DNA of 64,000 nucleotides from Larkinella arboricola. GTDB lineage: Bacteria > Bacteroidota > Bacteroidia > Cytophagales > Spirosomataceae. Shown piece after piece: positions 8,989 to 16,974 of this stretch (the stretch's first letter is position 1; the number at the start of each line of letters is the position of its first letter). The stretch lies in the NCBI RefSeq assembly GCF_003259745.1, contig NZ_QLMC01000002.1, positions 248,001 through 312,000 of the forward strand, written 5' to 3'. The notes under the pieces were generated by a model. The model made no database searches and was not told the DNA's origin. It saw only the letters and a program-made list of their open reading frames with translations. Both the position numbers and the translations under genes were made by a program.

Positions 8989-9720
8989 TTACGGTTTGAT
9001 CCGGGCCACCAATCCCTGATTCCGCAATTCCTTCTCCAGCATTCGCAGGCCCCATTCTTCGCTTCGTCGGTGTCCGATGGCAATCACGGCCATGCCGGTT
9101 TCGTCAACGGCTTTCTGCGCACCTTTGCGGTACTGCCCCGTCAGGTACAGACCCGCACCCCGATCAGCCGCTTCCCGCACCAGCGCGTCGTTCATGGCCC
9201 CGACAACAGCCAGTCGTTCCGGTCGGTCGTGAGTACCCGGTCTGGCTTCGTCATACCCGCCAAAGTGTTCCGAAATCCGGCGGCACCAGGCGGTAAAGTC
9301 AAGCGCCGGAACCGGCCCGATCATGCCAATAGGCCGCACCGGAAAACCAGGGGGCTGTTTGGTGCCCAGAATTTCCGGAACGGTGGTGTCTGTCCACGTC
9401 AACCCCAGCGCGTCGGCCAGCGGTCGGTTGTGGCCAATTGTCAGGTGTTCGTCAAAGGGCAGGTGGTGAAATAATACCGTCACCCCGGTCGGCAAAGCCG
9501 TTGGGTCGAGTTGCCAGGGGCGGTGCAGCCAGAGTGTGTTAATCGGGTTGTCCGAGAGCCAGTCAGCGAAGTCAGGCCCCGGTTCGAGTGCCAGCCCCAG
9601 GCGGTGAATCGAGTAATCTTCAGGATCAGGCCGGAAATATATACCGCCCTGTTCGTCGGGCGGATAGGCTGCGGTGTTGAAAAATGCCGCGAGAAACGCA
9701 GTCAGTTCCGATAAAAGCAT
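8989..9720 (-). CDS. NIF3 / dinuclear metal-centre family protein
   Basis: 243 aa. The C-terminal part LYLTGQYRKGAQKAVDETG-x-AVIAIGHRRSEEWG has the typical NIF3 layout, with a conserved His and acidic residue for the two-metal site. The central VVGAMNDALVREAADRGAG is the family's second sheet. The N-terminal half is divergent (HRPWQLDP, FHHLPFDEHL). NIF3 proteins form hexameric toroids; the role of this branch is unknown (GTP cyclohydrolase I type 2-like annotation is often given but not established). Confidence 0.75.
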   Translation of the reverse strand: MLLSELTAFLAAFFNTAAYPPDEQGGIYFRPDPEDYSIHRLGLALEPGPDFADWLSDNPINTLWLHRPWQLDPTALPTGVTVLFHHLPFDEHLTIGHNRPLADALGLTWTDTTVPEILGTKQPPGFPVRPIGMIGPVPALDFTAWCRRISEHFGGYDEARPGTHDRPERLAVVGAMNDALVREAADRGAGLYLTGQYRKGAQKAVDETGMAVIAIGHRRSEEWGLRMLEKELRNQGLVARIKP

Positions 9721-9740
9721 GAAGGAGGCCGGGGTACGGT

Positions 9741-10031
9741 TTACTGAAACGCTGCCAGCTGGGTTTTCAACTGCCTGATTTCTTCCTGCATGAACTTGAT
9801 CCGCTGCAACAGGTGGTTGATCACATCAATACCGTCCAGGTTAACGTTCAGATCATAATGCAGGTTACTAAACTTCTCGACGGCCTGCAACTGATTAAAC
9901 GGAATGCATTGCTGTTCCTCCACCACCACCAGTTCAATCAACCCGTATTCGGCCAGCGAAAGCACAAATGTCTGGTCGATTGTGTATTTCTGGCAATAAT
10001 CCTCCACAAGAATAACCTCGTCCGGTAACAT
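9741..10031 (-). CDS. cbpM: Chaperone modulator CbpM
   Basis: 96 aa, 10 bases downstream of the CbpA gene. It is a short MerR-like helix-turn-helix (VEDYCQKYTIDQTFVLSLAEYGLIEL) followed by a coiled coil ending LLQRIKFMQEEIRQLKTQL. CbpM binds the J-domain of CbpA and blocks its co-chaperone and DNA-binding activity. The gene pair and the length support the call. Confidence 0.85.
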   Translation of the reverse strand: MLPDEVILVEDYCQKYTIDQTFVLSLAEYGLIELVVVEEQQCIPFNQLQAVEKFSNLHYDLNVNLDGIDVINHLLQRIKFMQEEIRQLKTQLAAFQ

Positions 10032-10041
10032 ACCTTTTCGT

Positions 10042-10926
10042 TTATAATTGGGACAATTCTCTGAATAATTCCTTTTGCTTCTCGCTCAGTCCGGTCGGAA
10101 TTTTGACTGAATACGTGATGTACAAATCGCCGAATTTACCGTCCTGTTTGTACACCGGAAAGCCTTTGCCTTTCAGCCGGACTTTCGTACCGCTCTGGGT
10201 TTCAGGGCTTACTTTCAGCTTTACTTTGCCGCTCAGGGTGTCAATGGTGATGTCTCCGCCCAGAACCGCCGTGTAAAGGTCCAGTTCAACCGTCATGTAC
10301 AGGTCGTCGTTGAGCCGCTTGAGCGTGGGATCGTCGGCCATCACAAATGTAATGTACAGATCGCCATTCGGGCCGCCGTTGGTGCCGGGGCCGCCCTGAC
10401 CTTTGAGCTTGATTACCTGCCCGTCGGCAATCCCGGCCGGAACGGTAATCCGGATGTTTTTGCCGTTGACAGTCAGCGTATGCTGGTGGGTCTGGTAGGC
10501 TTCGCGCAGGCTGATGTGCAGTTCGGCGGTATAATCCTGCCCGCGGAAGGGTGTTTGCCGTCCACCCCGGGGCCGCTCGCCAAAGAACGACTCGTAGAAA
10601 TCAGAAAAATCAGGGCTCGAAAACGGATCACCGGCATACCGCTGTTCTCCGCCCCGGTTTGCGTATTGCCCCGACTGACGGGCTTGCTCAAACTCGTCGG
10701 CGTGGCGCCAGTTTTCACCGTACTGGTCGTATTTTTTCCGCTTTTCGGGATCGCTCAGAACCTCGTTGGCTTCGTTAATCTGCTGGAATCGCGTGTTGGC
10801 TTCCTGATCGTTGGGGTTCAGGTCCGGATGGTATTGCCGGGCCAGCTTACGATATGCCTTCTTGATGTCTTCTGTCGAAGCGCCTTTGTTGAGGCCCAGG
10901 ACCTGGTAGTAATCAATGAACGCCAT
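10042..10926 (-). CDS. cbpA: DnaJ-family co-chaperone / curved-DNA-binding protein CbpA
   Basis: 294 aa. N-terminal J-domain (residues 4-70) with the HPD motif that stimulates DnaK (YHPDLNPND). A Gly/Arg-rich linker (about 75-125) follows, then two DnaJ C-terminal beta domains (about 125-290; [24 protein letters not shown]). The Cys-rich zinc fingers of DnaJ are missing, as expected for CbpA. It forms an operon with cbpM. Confidence 0.9.
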   Translation of the reverse strand: MAFIDYYQVLGLNKGASTEDIKKAYRKLARQYHPDLNPNDQEANTRFQQINEANEVLSDPEKRKKYDQYGENWRHADEFEQARQSGQYANRGGEQRYAGDPFSSPDFSDFYESFFGERPRGGRQTPFRGQDYTAELHISLREAYQTHQHTLTVNGKNIRITVPAGIADGQVIKLKGQGGPGTNGGPNGDLYITFVMADDPTLKRLNDDLYMTVELDLYTAVLGGDITIDTLSGKVKLKVSPETQSGTKVRLKGKGFPVYKQDGKFGDLYITYSVKIPTGLSEKQKELFRELSQL

Positions 10927-11132
10927 GGCGGTATAAAACTAAATTCCGGAAGTTCGGCGGTAATTACTGTACTGAAACGCACACTCGGTTGATTTGTTCG
11001 GTGGGCTCATTTGGGCTCATCCGCAAAGTAGAAACAGTGCGGTTACCTTTTCTGGTTTCAATCGTCTAAAAATTAAGTACCGGGGAGTTTAGCATATCCA
11101 CACCATTTTTTTAGCCCATCCCGGTTTCTTTT

Positions 11133-12125
11133 ATGAAGAACGTCGTAGCGCTGCTGCGCGATTATTTCGGTATGTCGCAGCGGGAAGCCAGGGGACTGTT
11201 TGTTCTGCTGTTGTTCACTGGTTTGCTGTTGCTGCTGCCGGTCGTCTACCGTCTGTGGGTGCCGGATCAGATTCCCGACACGTCGGAAGCCGACCGGCGC
11301 CAGCTTGATAGTCTGGTGGCGCTGCTGGAAGCCGATAAAACCGGGTCGGAAGACCGCTACGAAAACAGGCCGGGGCGCTTCGAACCCGCCAGTGTGTCCA
11401 GAAAAGCCGAACGGTTTGCCTTCGACCCCAATGCCATCGACGCCGGAAGCTGGCAGCGGTTGGGTGCACCCCGCTGGCTGGCCGAACGCATTGTCCGCTA
11501 CCGCTCCAAGGGCGGACGATTTCGCAAAAGAGAAGATTTACTGAAAATATACGACTTCTCGCCGGACTTCTACGCCGAGCTTAAACCGTATATTCAGCTT
11601 ACTACCGAAAGCCGGACAGACAGGCCGTATGAACACCGCGAACGGTATGCCGCGAAGGAGGCATTGGACGATAGACCGTTTACGGCCCGCAAACCGGCTT
11701 CTGTTTCCAACCGCTTTAGTAAACCGGTTCTGCAACCGTTCGACATCAACACCGCCGATACGACCGATTTGAAAAAGCTGCGCGGCATTGGCTCGAAACT
11801 GGCGGGCCGGATTATCAAGTTCCGGGAGGGTTTGGGCGGTTTTGTGTCGGCGGATCAATATACCGAAGTGTTCGGCCTGGACTCGCTGGCGCTGGAGGAA
11901 CTAACAAAATACGGTCGGGTTCAATCGCCGGTTAAAAAGCTGGCGATCAATACCGCCACCGCCGAAGAACTCGACCGACACGTTTACCTCTCCAAACGAC
12001 AGGCTGAAATTATAGTCAATTACCGAACGCAGCACGGGCCGTTTACGTCGCCCGAATCACTGCGCAACATCCGGATTCTGGATGCCAGAACCATCGAACG
12101 GCTCAAGCCATACCTGGAATTTTAA
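11133..12125 (+). CDS. Membrane-anchored protein with three helix-hairpin-helix motifs (ComEA-like)
   Basis: 330 aa. One N-terminal transmembrane helix (GLFVLLLFTGLLLLLPVVYRL, about 23-43), a charged linker, then three HhH units near residues 100-155, 205-260 and 268-330, e.g. FDINTADTTDLKKLRGIGSKLAGRIIKFR split by the usual GIG turn. HhH units of this kind bind DNA backbones without sequence preference. Related Bacteroidetes proteins are annotated as ComEA-like, but a role in DNA uptake is not shown here. It overlaps the convergent LOG gene by four bases. Confidence 0.8.
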   Translation: MKNVVALLRDYFGMSQREARGLFVLLLFTGLLLLLPVVYRLWVPDQIPDTSEADRRQLDSLVALLEADKTGSEDRYENRPGRFEPASVSRKAERFAFDPNAIDAGSWQRLGAPRWLAERIVRYRSKGGRFRKREDLLKIYDFSPDFYAELKPYIQLTTESRTDRPYEHRERYAAKEALDDRPFTARKPASVSNRFSKPVLQPFDINTADTTDLKKLRGIGSKLAGRIIKFREGLGGFVSADQYTEVFGLDSLALEELTKYGRVQSPVKKLAINTATAEELDRHVYLSKRQAEIIVNYRTQHGPFTSPESLRNIRILDARTIERLKPYLEF

Positions 12126-12919
12126 AAGTTTGGTTTCAGTAAATACTTCAGGTAAAAATCATCAATGGCCTGCACGGCTTCTTCCGCCGTATCGACCAGC
12201 GAAAACAGTTTCATGTCGCCGGGGCTGATGTTCCCTTCCTGCTCGAGCATGACTTCCTCAATCCAGCCGACCAGACCTTTCCAGAACGAAGTGCCCACCA
12301 GCACAATGGGGAAGCGGGCAATTTTTTTGGTCTGAATAAGCGTGAGCGATTCAAACAGTTCGTCGAGCGTACCAAAGCCGCCCGGCAGCACAATAAAGCC
12401 CTGGGCGTATTTGACAAACATCACCTTGCGGACAAAGAAGAAATCGAAATTGATGTTCTTATCCGGATCGATGTAAATGTTGCTTTCCTGCTCAAACGGA
12501 AGGTGAATGTTCAGACCGACGGATTTGCCGCCCTGTTCAAAAGCGCCTTTGTTACCGGCTTCCATAATACCGGGGCCACCACCGGTAATAACGCCGTAGC
12601 CGTGCTTCACCAGTTTGGCCGCAATGTCTTCGGCCATCTGGTAATACGGATTGTCGGGTTTGGTTCGGGCCGAACCGAATATCGACACGCATGGGCCAAT
12701 TTTAGCCAGTTTATCGAAGCCTTCAACGAACTCGGCCATTACTTTGAAAATGACCCAGGAGTCGGCAATTTTTATTTCGCTCCAGTTCCGGTCCTGAAAA
12801 GCTTCCTTGATGCGTTGTTCGTCCGGGGTGAGGAGTAATTCGTCGCGTTTGGGGAGATCTTTTTTAATTTGAGAAACATTCTGTGTTTCCGACCGCTGTA
12901 CGGTTTTTTCTGCGTCCAT
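12122..12919 (-). CDS. LOG-family protein (TIGR00730 Rossmann fold)
   Basis: 265 aa. It contains the two LOG signatures: GGGPGIMEAGNKGA and PGGFGTLDE. These form the nucleotide-binding/phosphoribohydrolase site of Lonely Guy cytokinin-activating enzymes, which release base from nucleoside 5-monophosphates; bacterial relatives hydrolyse AMP and other nucleotides. The first 45 residues are a charged extension rich in Lys and Glu. The true substrate is not predictable. Confidence 0.85.
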   Translation of the reverse strand: MDAEKTVQRSETQNVSQIKKDLPKRDELLLTPDEQRIKEAFQDRNWSEIKIADSWVIFKVMAEFVEGFDKLAKIGPCVSIFGSARTKPDNPYYQMAEDIAAKLVKHGYGVITGGGPGIMEAGNKGAFEQGGKSVGLNIHLPFEQESNIYIDPDKNINFDFFFVRKVMFVKYAQGFIVLPGGFGTLDELFESLTLIQTKKIARFPIVLVGTSFWKGLVGWIEEVMLEQEGNISPGDMKLFSLVDTAEEAVQAIDDFYLKYLLKPNF

Positions 12920-13228
12920 ATAATTTTCGTTAAGGAGTTAGAACCTTGATGAAATTTTAAAGTCCGTCGCAAACGGTAGCCTTTTAAATCCGGTCAGCCT
13001 TCTAACTCGCTGATGGTGGGAGTGTTTGTGATCTATTTGCCGGAAAATTGCTACTTGTCTCCGGTGTTTCTGTAAAATTTCTGTTTTAAACAGCGTAAAT
13101 ACTGCGTAATTGATTACTTAATTTGTCACGAATTCCGACGAATTGCTCGACCCGGTAGCGGCTTTGGGCCGAACCGGAACATAATAACGCAATATTCTAT
13201 TTTTAGTTTCATTTCCTAAGAAAATCCT
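12920..13228. other. Intergenic region between divergent LOG and rpiB genes
   Basis: 309 bases without a credible gene on either strand. It is AT-richer than its surroundings and presumably holds the two divergent promoters. I see no clear hairpin, repeat or perfect TAnnTTTG element in it. Confidence 0.5.
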
Positions 13229-13663
13229 ATGAAACCCTCCATTGCTGTTGGTGCCGATCATGCCGGCTTTGCGTATAAACAGGAAATTGTAGCCTGGCTG
13301 GAAAAAGAAGGCTATCCGACGAAGGACTTTGGTACGTACTCGGAAACGTCCGCCGATTACCCTGATTTTGCGCATCCGGTTGCGATAGCCGTTGAAACCG
13401 GGCAGTATAACTGGGGGATTCTGGTTTGCGGCAGCGGCAACGGGGTTGCCATCACGGCCAACAAACACCAGGGTATCCGGGCGGCTCTTTGCTGGCTTCC
13501 GGAACTGGCCGAACTGGCCCGGCAGCACAACAACGCCAACGTTCTCTGCCTGCCCGAACGGTATATTTCGGCGGACGAAGCCCTGGAGTGCGTCAAACGG
13601 TTTTTAGCGACCGACTTTGAGGGGGGGCGGCACCAGAAGCGGGTTGGTAAAATCAGTTGCTGA
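13229..13663 (+). CDS. rpiB: Ribose-5-phosphate isomerase B
   Basis: 144 aa, full length for RpiB. It interconverts ribose-5-phosphate and ribulose-5-phosphate in the pentose phosphate pathway. Motifs: ADHAGFAYK at the N-terminus, the active-site stretch CGSGNGVAITANKHQGIRAA, and HNNANVLCLPERYI. The catalytic Cys of this family is visible in LVCGSGNG. The last codons overlap the end of the convergent membrane-protein gene by 11 bases. Confidence 0.95.
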   Translation: MKPSIAVGADHAGFAYKQEIVAWLEKEGYPTKDFGTYSETSADYPDFAHPVAIAVETGQYNWGILVCGSGNGVAITANKHQGIRAALCWLPELAELARQHNNANVLCLPERYISADEALECVKRFLATDFEGGRHQKRVGKISC

Positions 13664-15137
13664 GGGCTTCTTTCCGGCGGTAAATACCATCCTGCCCGGT
13701 TTTTTCGTACAAAGCCGCCAGGGAAGGTGCGCGCAGGAAGAGCTTCTTAATCACATTTTCCTTGTCGATGATGTAGCTGGGTGGGTCCTTGTGTAAATGG
13801 TCGTACACGCTGATGACATTCTCGTAATTGTCCAGACTCCGTAAATCATATTTAGCCAGGTCCCAGTTCAGGTATGGGGTGGCGACCTGGTTGTTTCGGT
13901 ACGCGCTGATATCTTCGCCAATGACCAGAATTTTCTGCTTTTGAACAAGCCGGTCGATGGGCGAAGGTTTGACCTGTAATGCACTGAGCCGACCCAGTTC
14001 CCAGTTCCGGACCAGGGGCAGTGCGCCCTGGTAGAGAATGAGCAGGGTGAACACAAAAACGCCCGTAAAAATCAGTTCTGCAATAAACTCCCGACGGATG
14101 CCCTGGAAGTAATAAGCGGCAAAAAAAGCCAGCGCCGGTACAAATATGATAAATAGCATCGGGGCCAGAAACGGCATTAGCCCCACGGATACCAGCGCCG
14201 TCAGCCCCCAGATCATCATAATTTGCTGACACCGCTGCTGAAAGTTAACATACCGCGTCGTCTGCCGGAACAGGCTCAGCAGCCCCAGCGTTCCCATCGC
14301 AAAGGGAAGAAACAACGAAGCCGCCAGCGTCTGAAAGTCGGTTAGATCATACTGCCGGACCCGAAACACGGACGACAGCAGGTTGCGGTTGAAATCGTCC
14401 AGACTGTCGGCCAGATAGTAGTACAATACCGTCAGCAGAATCGGGAAGGCAAAACCGAACAGCAGCAGAGAATGCTGCCGGAAACTGGCACCCGTATACA
14501 GCAGCAGCGACATCAGCGCCCAGATCAGGAACAGGGCTGAAGGCAGGTAGAACAGGGCCGACAGACTGATGTAAAAGCCGACTTCAAAGACTTCATCCGT
14601 GGCTCCGCGCCGGTCCATCTGTTTGACGAGCGTTCCGAAGGCCAGGAGCAGAAAGGTGGTCGAGAGCAGCGTCGGCGACAGGGTGCTGCAATCGAATGAC
14701 ATGTTCAGAAACAGGGCGTAAATCAGGCCCGGAATCCAGTTGCGGTCGGGGTAGATGTCGCGCACGTTCATCACCCAGTTGAAATAAAACACCTGGAAAG
14801 CCGCCACCGCCGTACCGGCCACGTGGTAGGCCAGATGCGACCGCCCGAAGGCCAGATCGAGCAGCCAGTACACCAGGGCCGACAGCGGACTGACACTGTC
14901 CCAGATGTCGCGATAAAGCAGATTTCCGTTATTTATTTGTTCACCCACCAGCATCCAGTTCAGTTCCGGAATGAGCAGAGGGGGCGGAGACAACAGAAAC
15001 GGCAGGCGAATTAAACCGAGCAACAGCAGCAGGCCGACGATCTGAAGGGTGGAGTTAACCCGAAAAAAACTTAACAAGTGATTAGTAGTTTTACCGTAAA
15101 TATCCGCAAATGGAACGACGAAATTAGCGGTTTCCAT
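13653..15137 (-). CDS. Multi-pass membrane protein of unknown function
   Basis: 494 aa from the ATG at 15135-15137, chosen because residues upstream of it are unlike a signal and the frame then enters transmembrane helix 1 (LQIVGLLLLLGLIRLPFLL). About ten helices fill the first 400 residues, followed by a soluble tail of about 100 residues (LVQKQKILVIGEDISAYRNN...). The layout resembles glycosyltransferase-39-like and DUF6427-type Bacteroidetes membrane proteins, but no catalytic motif is certain. It is divergent from rbfA. Confidence 0.6.
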   Translation of the reverse strand: METANFVVPFADIYGKTTNHLLSFFRVNSTLQIVGLLLLLGLIRLPFLLSPPPLLIPELNWMLVGEQINNGNLLYRDIWDSVSPLSALVYWLLDLAFGRSHLAYHVAGTAVAAFQVFYFNWVMNVRDIYPDRNWIPGLIYALFLNMSFDCSTLSPTLLSTTFLLLAFGTLVKQMDRRGATDEVFEVGFYISLSALFYLPSALFLIWALMSLLLYTGASFRQHSLLLFGFAFPILLTVLYYYLADSLDDFNRNLLSSVFRVRQYDLTDFQTLAASLFLPFAMGTLGLLSLFRQTTRYVNFQQRCQQIMMIWGLTALVSVGLMPFLAPMLFIIFVPALAFFAAYYFQGIRREFIAELIFTGVFVFTLLILYQGALPLVRNWELGRLSALQVKPSPIDRLVQKQKILVIGEDISAYRNNQVATPYLNWDLAKYDLRSLDNYENVISVYDHLHKDPPSYIIDKENVIKKLFLRAPSLAALYEKTGQDGIYRRKEALSN

Positions 15138-15287
15138 GAAAGAAGTCGAATAAAAGGCGGATATTTGCGGGAGTAAACCAGGGAATGATGGCTGCGCGAG
15201 TGGCCGCCCTATGTAATGATGAGTCACGGCATTCGAACAATAGATTCGGTTCACTGTCAGGATTCATGATGCATTAATTTTTAAAAA

Positions 15288-15665
15288 ATGGAATCGAAAC
15301 GACAACAGAAAGTAGCGAGGTTATTGCAGAAAGATCTGAGCGAAATCTTTCAGCGCGATAGCCGACACCTGTTCAACGGGGCGTTCATCACCGTGACGAA
15401 CGTACGTGTGTCGCCCGACCTGAGCATTGCACGGGTGTACCTGAGCTTTCTGGCCACACCCAATAAGGAAATGCTGCTGGATATGATCAAGGAAAGGGGA
15501 CGGTCCATCCGCCAGCAACTGGCCGACCGGGTGCGCCACCAGCTCCGGATCATTCCGGAACTCAACTTTTTCCTGGATGATACCGCCGAATACGCGGCTA
15601 AAATGGATGCTATTTTTTCTAACCTGGATATTCCGCCTGCCCCGGAAGAGGATGATGAAGAATAA
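15288..15665 (+). CDS. rbfA: Ribosome-binding factor A
   Basis: 125 aa with the KH-like RbfA fold: ESKRQQKVARLLQKDLSEI, ITVTNVRVSPDLSIARVYLSFL, RHQLRIIPELNFFLDDTAEYA. It assists late 16S rRNA maturation and cold adaptation by binding the 30S subunit near helix 1. The Asp/Glu-rich tail (EEDDEE) is normal. It is 15 bases upstream of the permease gene, so the two are probably co-transcribed. Confidence 0.93.
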   Translation: MESKRQQKVARLLQKDLSEIFQRDSRHLFNGAFITVTNVRVSPDLSIARVYLSFLATPNKEMLLDMIKERGRSIRQQLADRVRHQLRIIPELNFFLDDTAEYAAKMDAIFSNLDIPPAPEEDDEE

Positions 15666-15680
15666 GGCGCTTTCCAACCC

Positions 15681-16910
15681 ATGAACCTTCCTCTCTGGAT
15701 TGCCCGACGGTATTTCTTCTCGAAACGCAAGCGTAGTTTCATTAACCTGATTTCGCTGGTATCCATGCTCGGTGTGGGCGTAGGTACGATGGCGCTGGTG
15801 GTTGTTCTGTCGGTTTTCAACGGGATGGAGGAGCTAAACCGGATGATCTTCAAGACCTTCGAGGCTGATCTTACCATCAGTCCCGCGCAAGGCAAACGGC
15901 TGACGGTTTCGCCCGGCTTGTTGCAGACCATTCAGAAAACCGGTCAGGTTCATCTCATAACGCAGGTCATTGAAGACAACGCCCTGGCCCGCTACCGCGA
16001 CGGGCAAACCGTGGTCAAACTGAAGGGAATCGACAATTCGTACCTGCAACGGCGGCAACTGGATACGGCTTTGGTGGAAGGAAGACTGCGTTTGCAGGAG
16101 GACGGCATGGCGTATGCGCTGGTGGCCGAAGGCGTCCGGAATGCCCTGCTCATTTCGCCCGAAGACCCGCTGACGCTGCTTGAACTCTGGTATCCGCAAA
16201 ACCGTAAATCCTACACGGTTCTGTCGGCGGATGCGTTTAACCGGGCCGATCTGGCCGTATCGGGGGTATTCTTTATTGAGGATAATTTCAATGATTACGT
16301 GCTGGCACCCTTAAACGTGGTGCGTGAATTGGTTGGCTATGAACAAAATCAGTTATCTTCGCTGGAATTGCAGATAAAAGCGGGGGTAGAGATTGCCCAA
16401 CTGAAAAAAACGCTGCAACAGCAACTGGGTGGTACGGTCGTGATTAAAGACCGCGACGATCTGAATCCGGATTTGTTTCGGGCCATTCGTGTTGAGAAAC
16501 TGTTTGTTACCGTTACGCTGGCGTTTCTGGTGCTGGTGGCGTCGATCAACATCTTTTTTTCGCTGTCGATGCTGGCGATTGAGAAGAAAGACGATGTGGC
16601 CATTCTCTATGCCATGGGCGCGTCGCCTTCGCTGGTCCGGCGGATTTTTCTGTTTGAAGGATCGATTGTGGCGTTTATCGGGGCCATTGTCGGCCTGGTG
16701 CTGGGCATTGTGCTGTGCCTGTTGCAGCAACGGTTTGGTTTTGTTTCAATGGGCATTGAAGGCTCGCTGATCGACGCCTATCCGGTCAAATTACAGGCAA
16801 ATGATTTGATCATTACTACGTTCATTGTCATTACCGTAACCATTGTGGTGTCCTGGTTTCCGGCCCAAAAAGCGGCCGCCGTATCAAAAGCCGTTGACAG
16901 TGTACAGTAA
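15681..16910 (+). CDS. FtsX-like ABC transporter permease (LolC/LolE type)
   Basis: 409 aa. The N-terminus has the signature of lipoprotein-releasing permeases (ARRYFFSKRKRSFINLISLVSMLGVGVG). One transmembrane helix at about 22-45 and three near 273-297, 325-347 and 375-393 enclose a periplasmic MacB-like domain. LolCDE extracts lipoproteins from the inner membrane for transfer to the outer membrane; the ATPase partner is not in this window. As in many Bacteroidetes, a single permease gene follows rbfA. Confidence 0.85.
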   Translation: MNLPLWIARRYFFSKRKRSFINLISLVSMLGVGVGTMALVVVLSVFNGMEELNRMIFKTFEADLTISPAQGKRLTVSPGLLQTIQKTGQVHLITQVIEDNALARYRDGQTVVKLKGIDNSYLQRRQLDTALVEGRLRLQEDGMAYALVAEGVRNALLISPEDPLTLLELWYPQNRKSYTVLSADAFNRADLAVSGVFFIEDNFNDYVLAPLNVVRELVGYEQNQLSSLELQIKAGVEIAQLKKTLQQQLGGTVVIKDRDDLNPDLFRAIRVEKLFVTVTLAFLVLVASINIFFSLSMLAIEKKDDVAILYAMGASPSLVRRIFLFEGSIVAFIGAIVGLVLGIVLCLLQQRFGFVSMGIEGSLIDAYPVKLQANDLIITTFIVITVTIVVSWFPAQKAAAVSKAVDSVQ

Positions 16911-16974
16911 CGAACAAAACAACTTACTAAAAAACGAATTGCGTCGTTGTGAACAAGGCTAAGTGATTAACAGT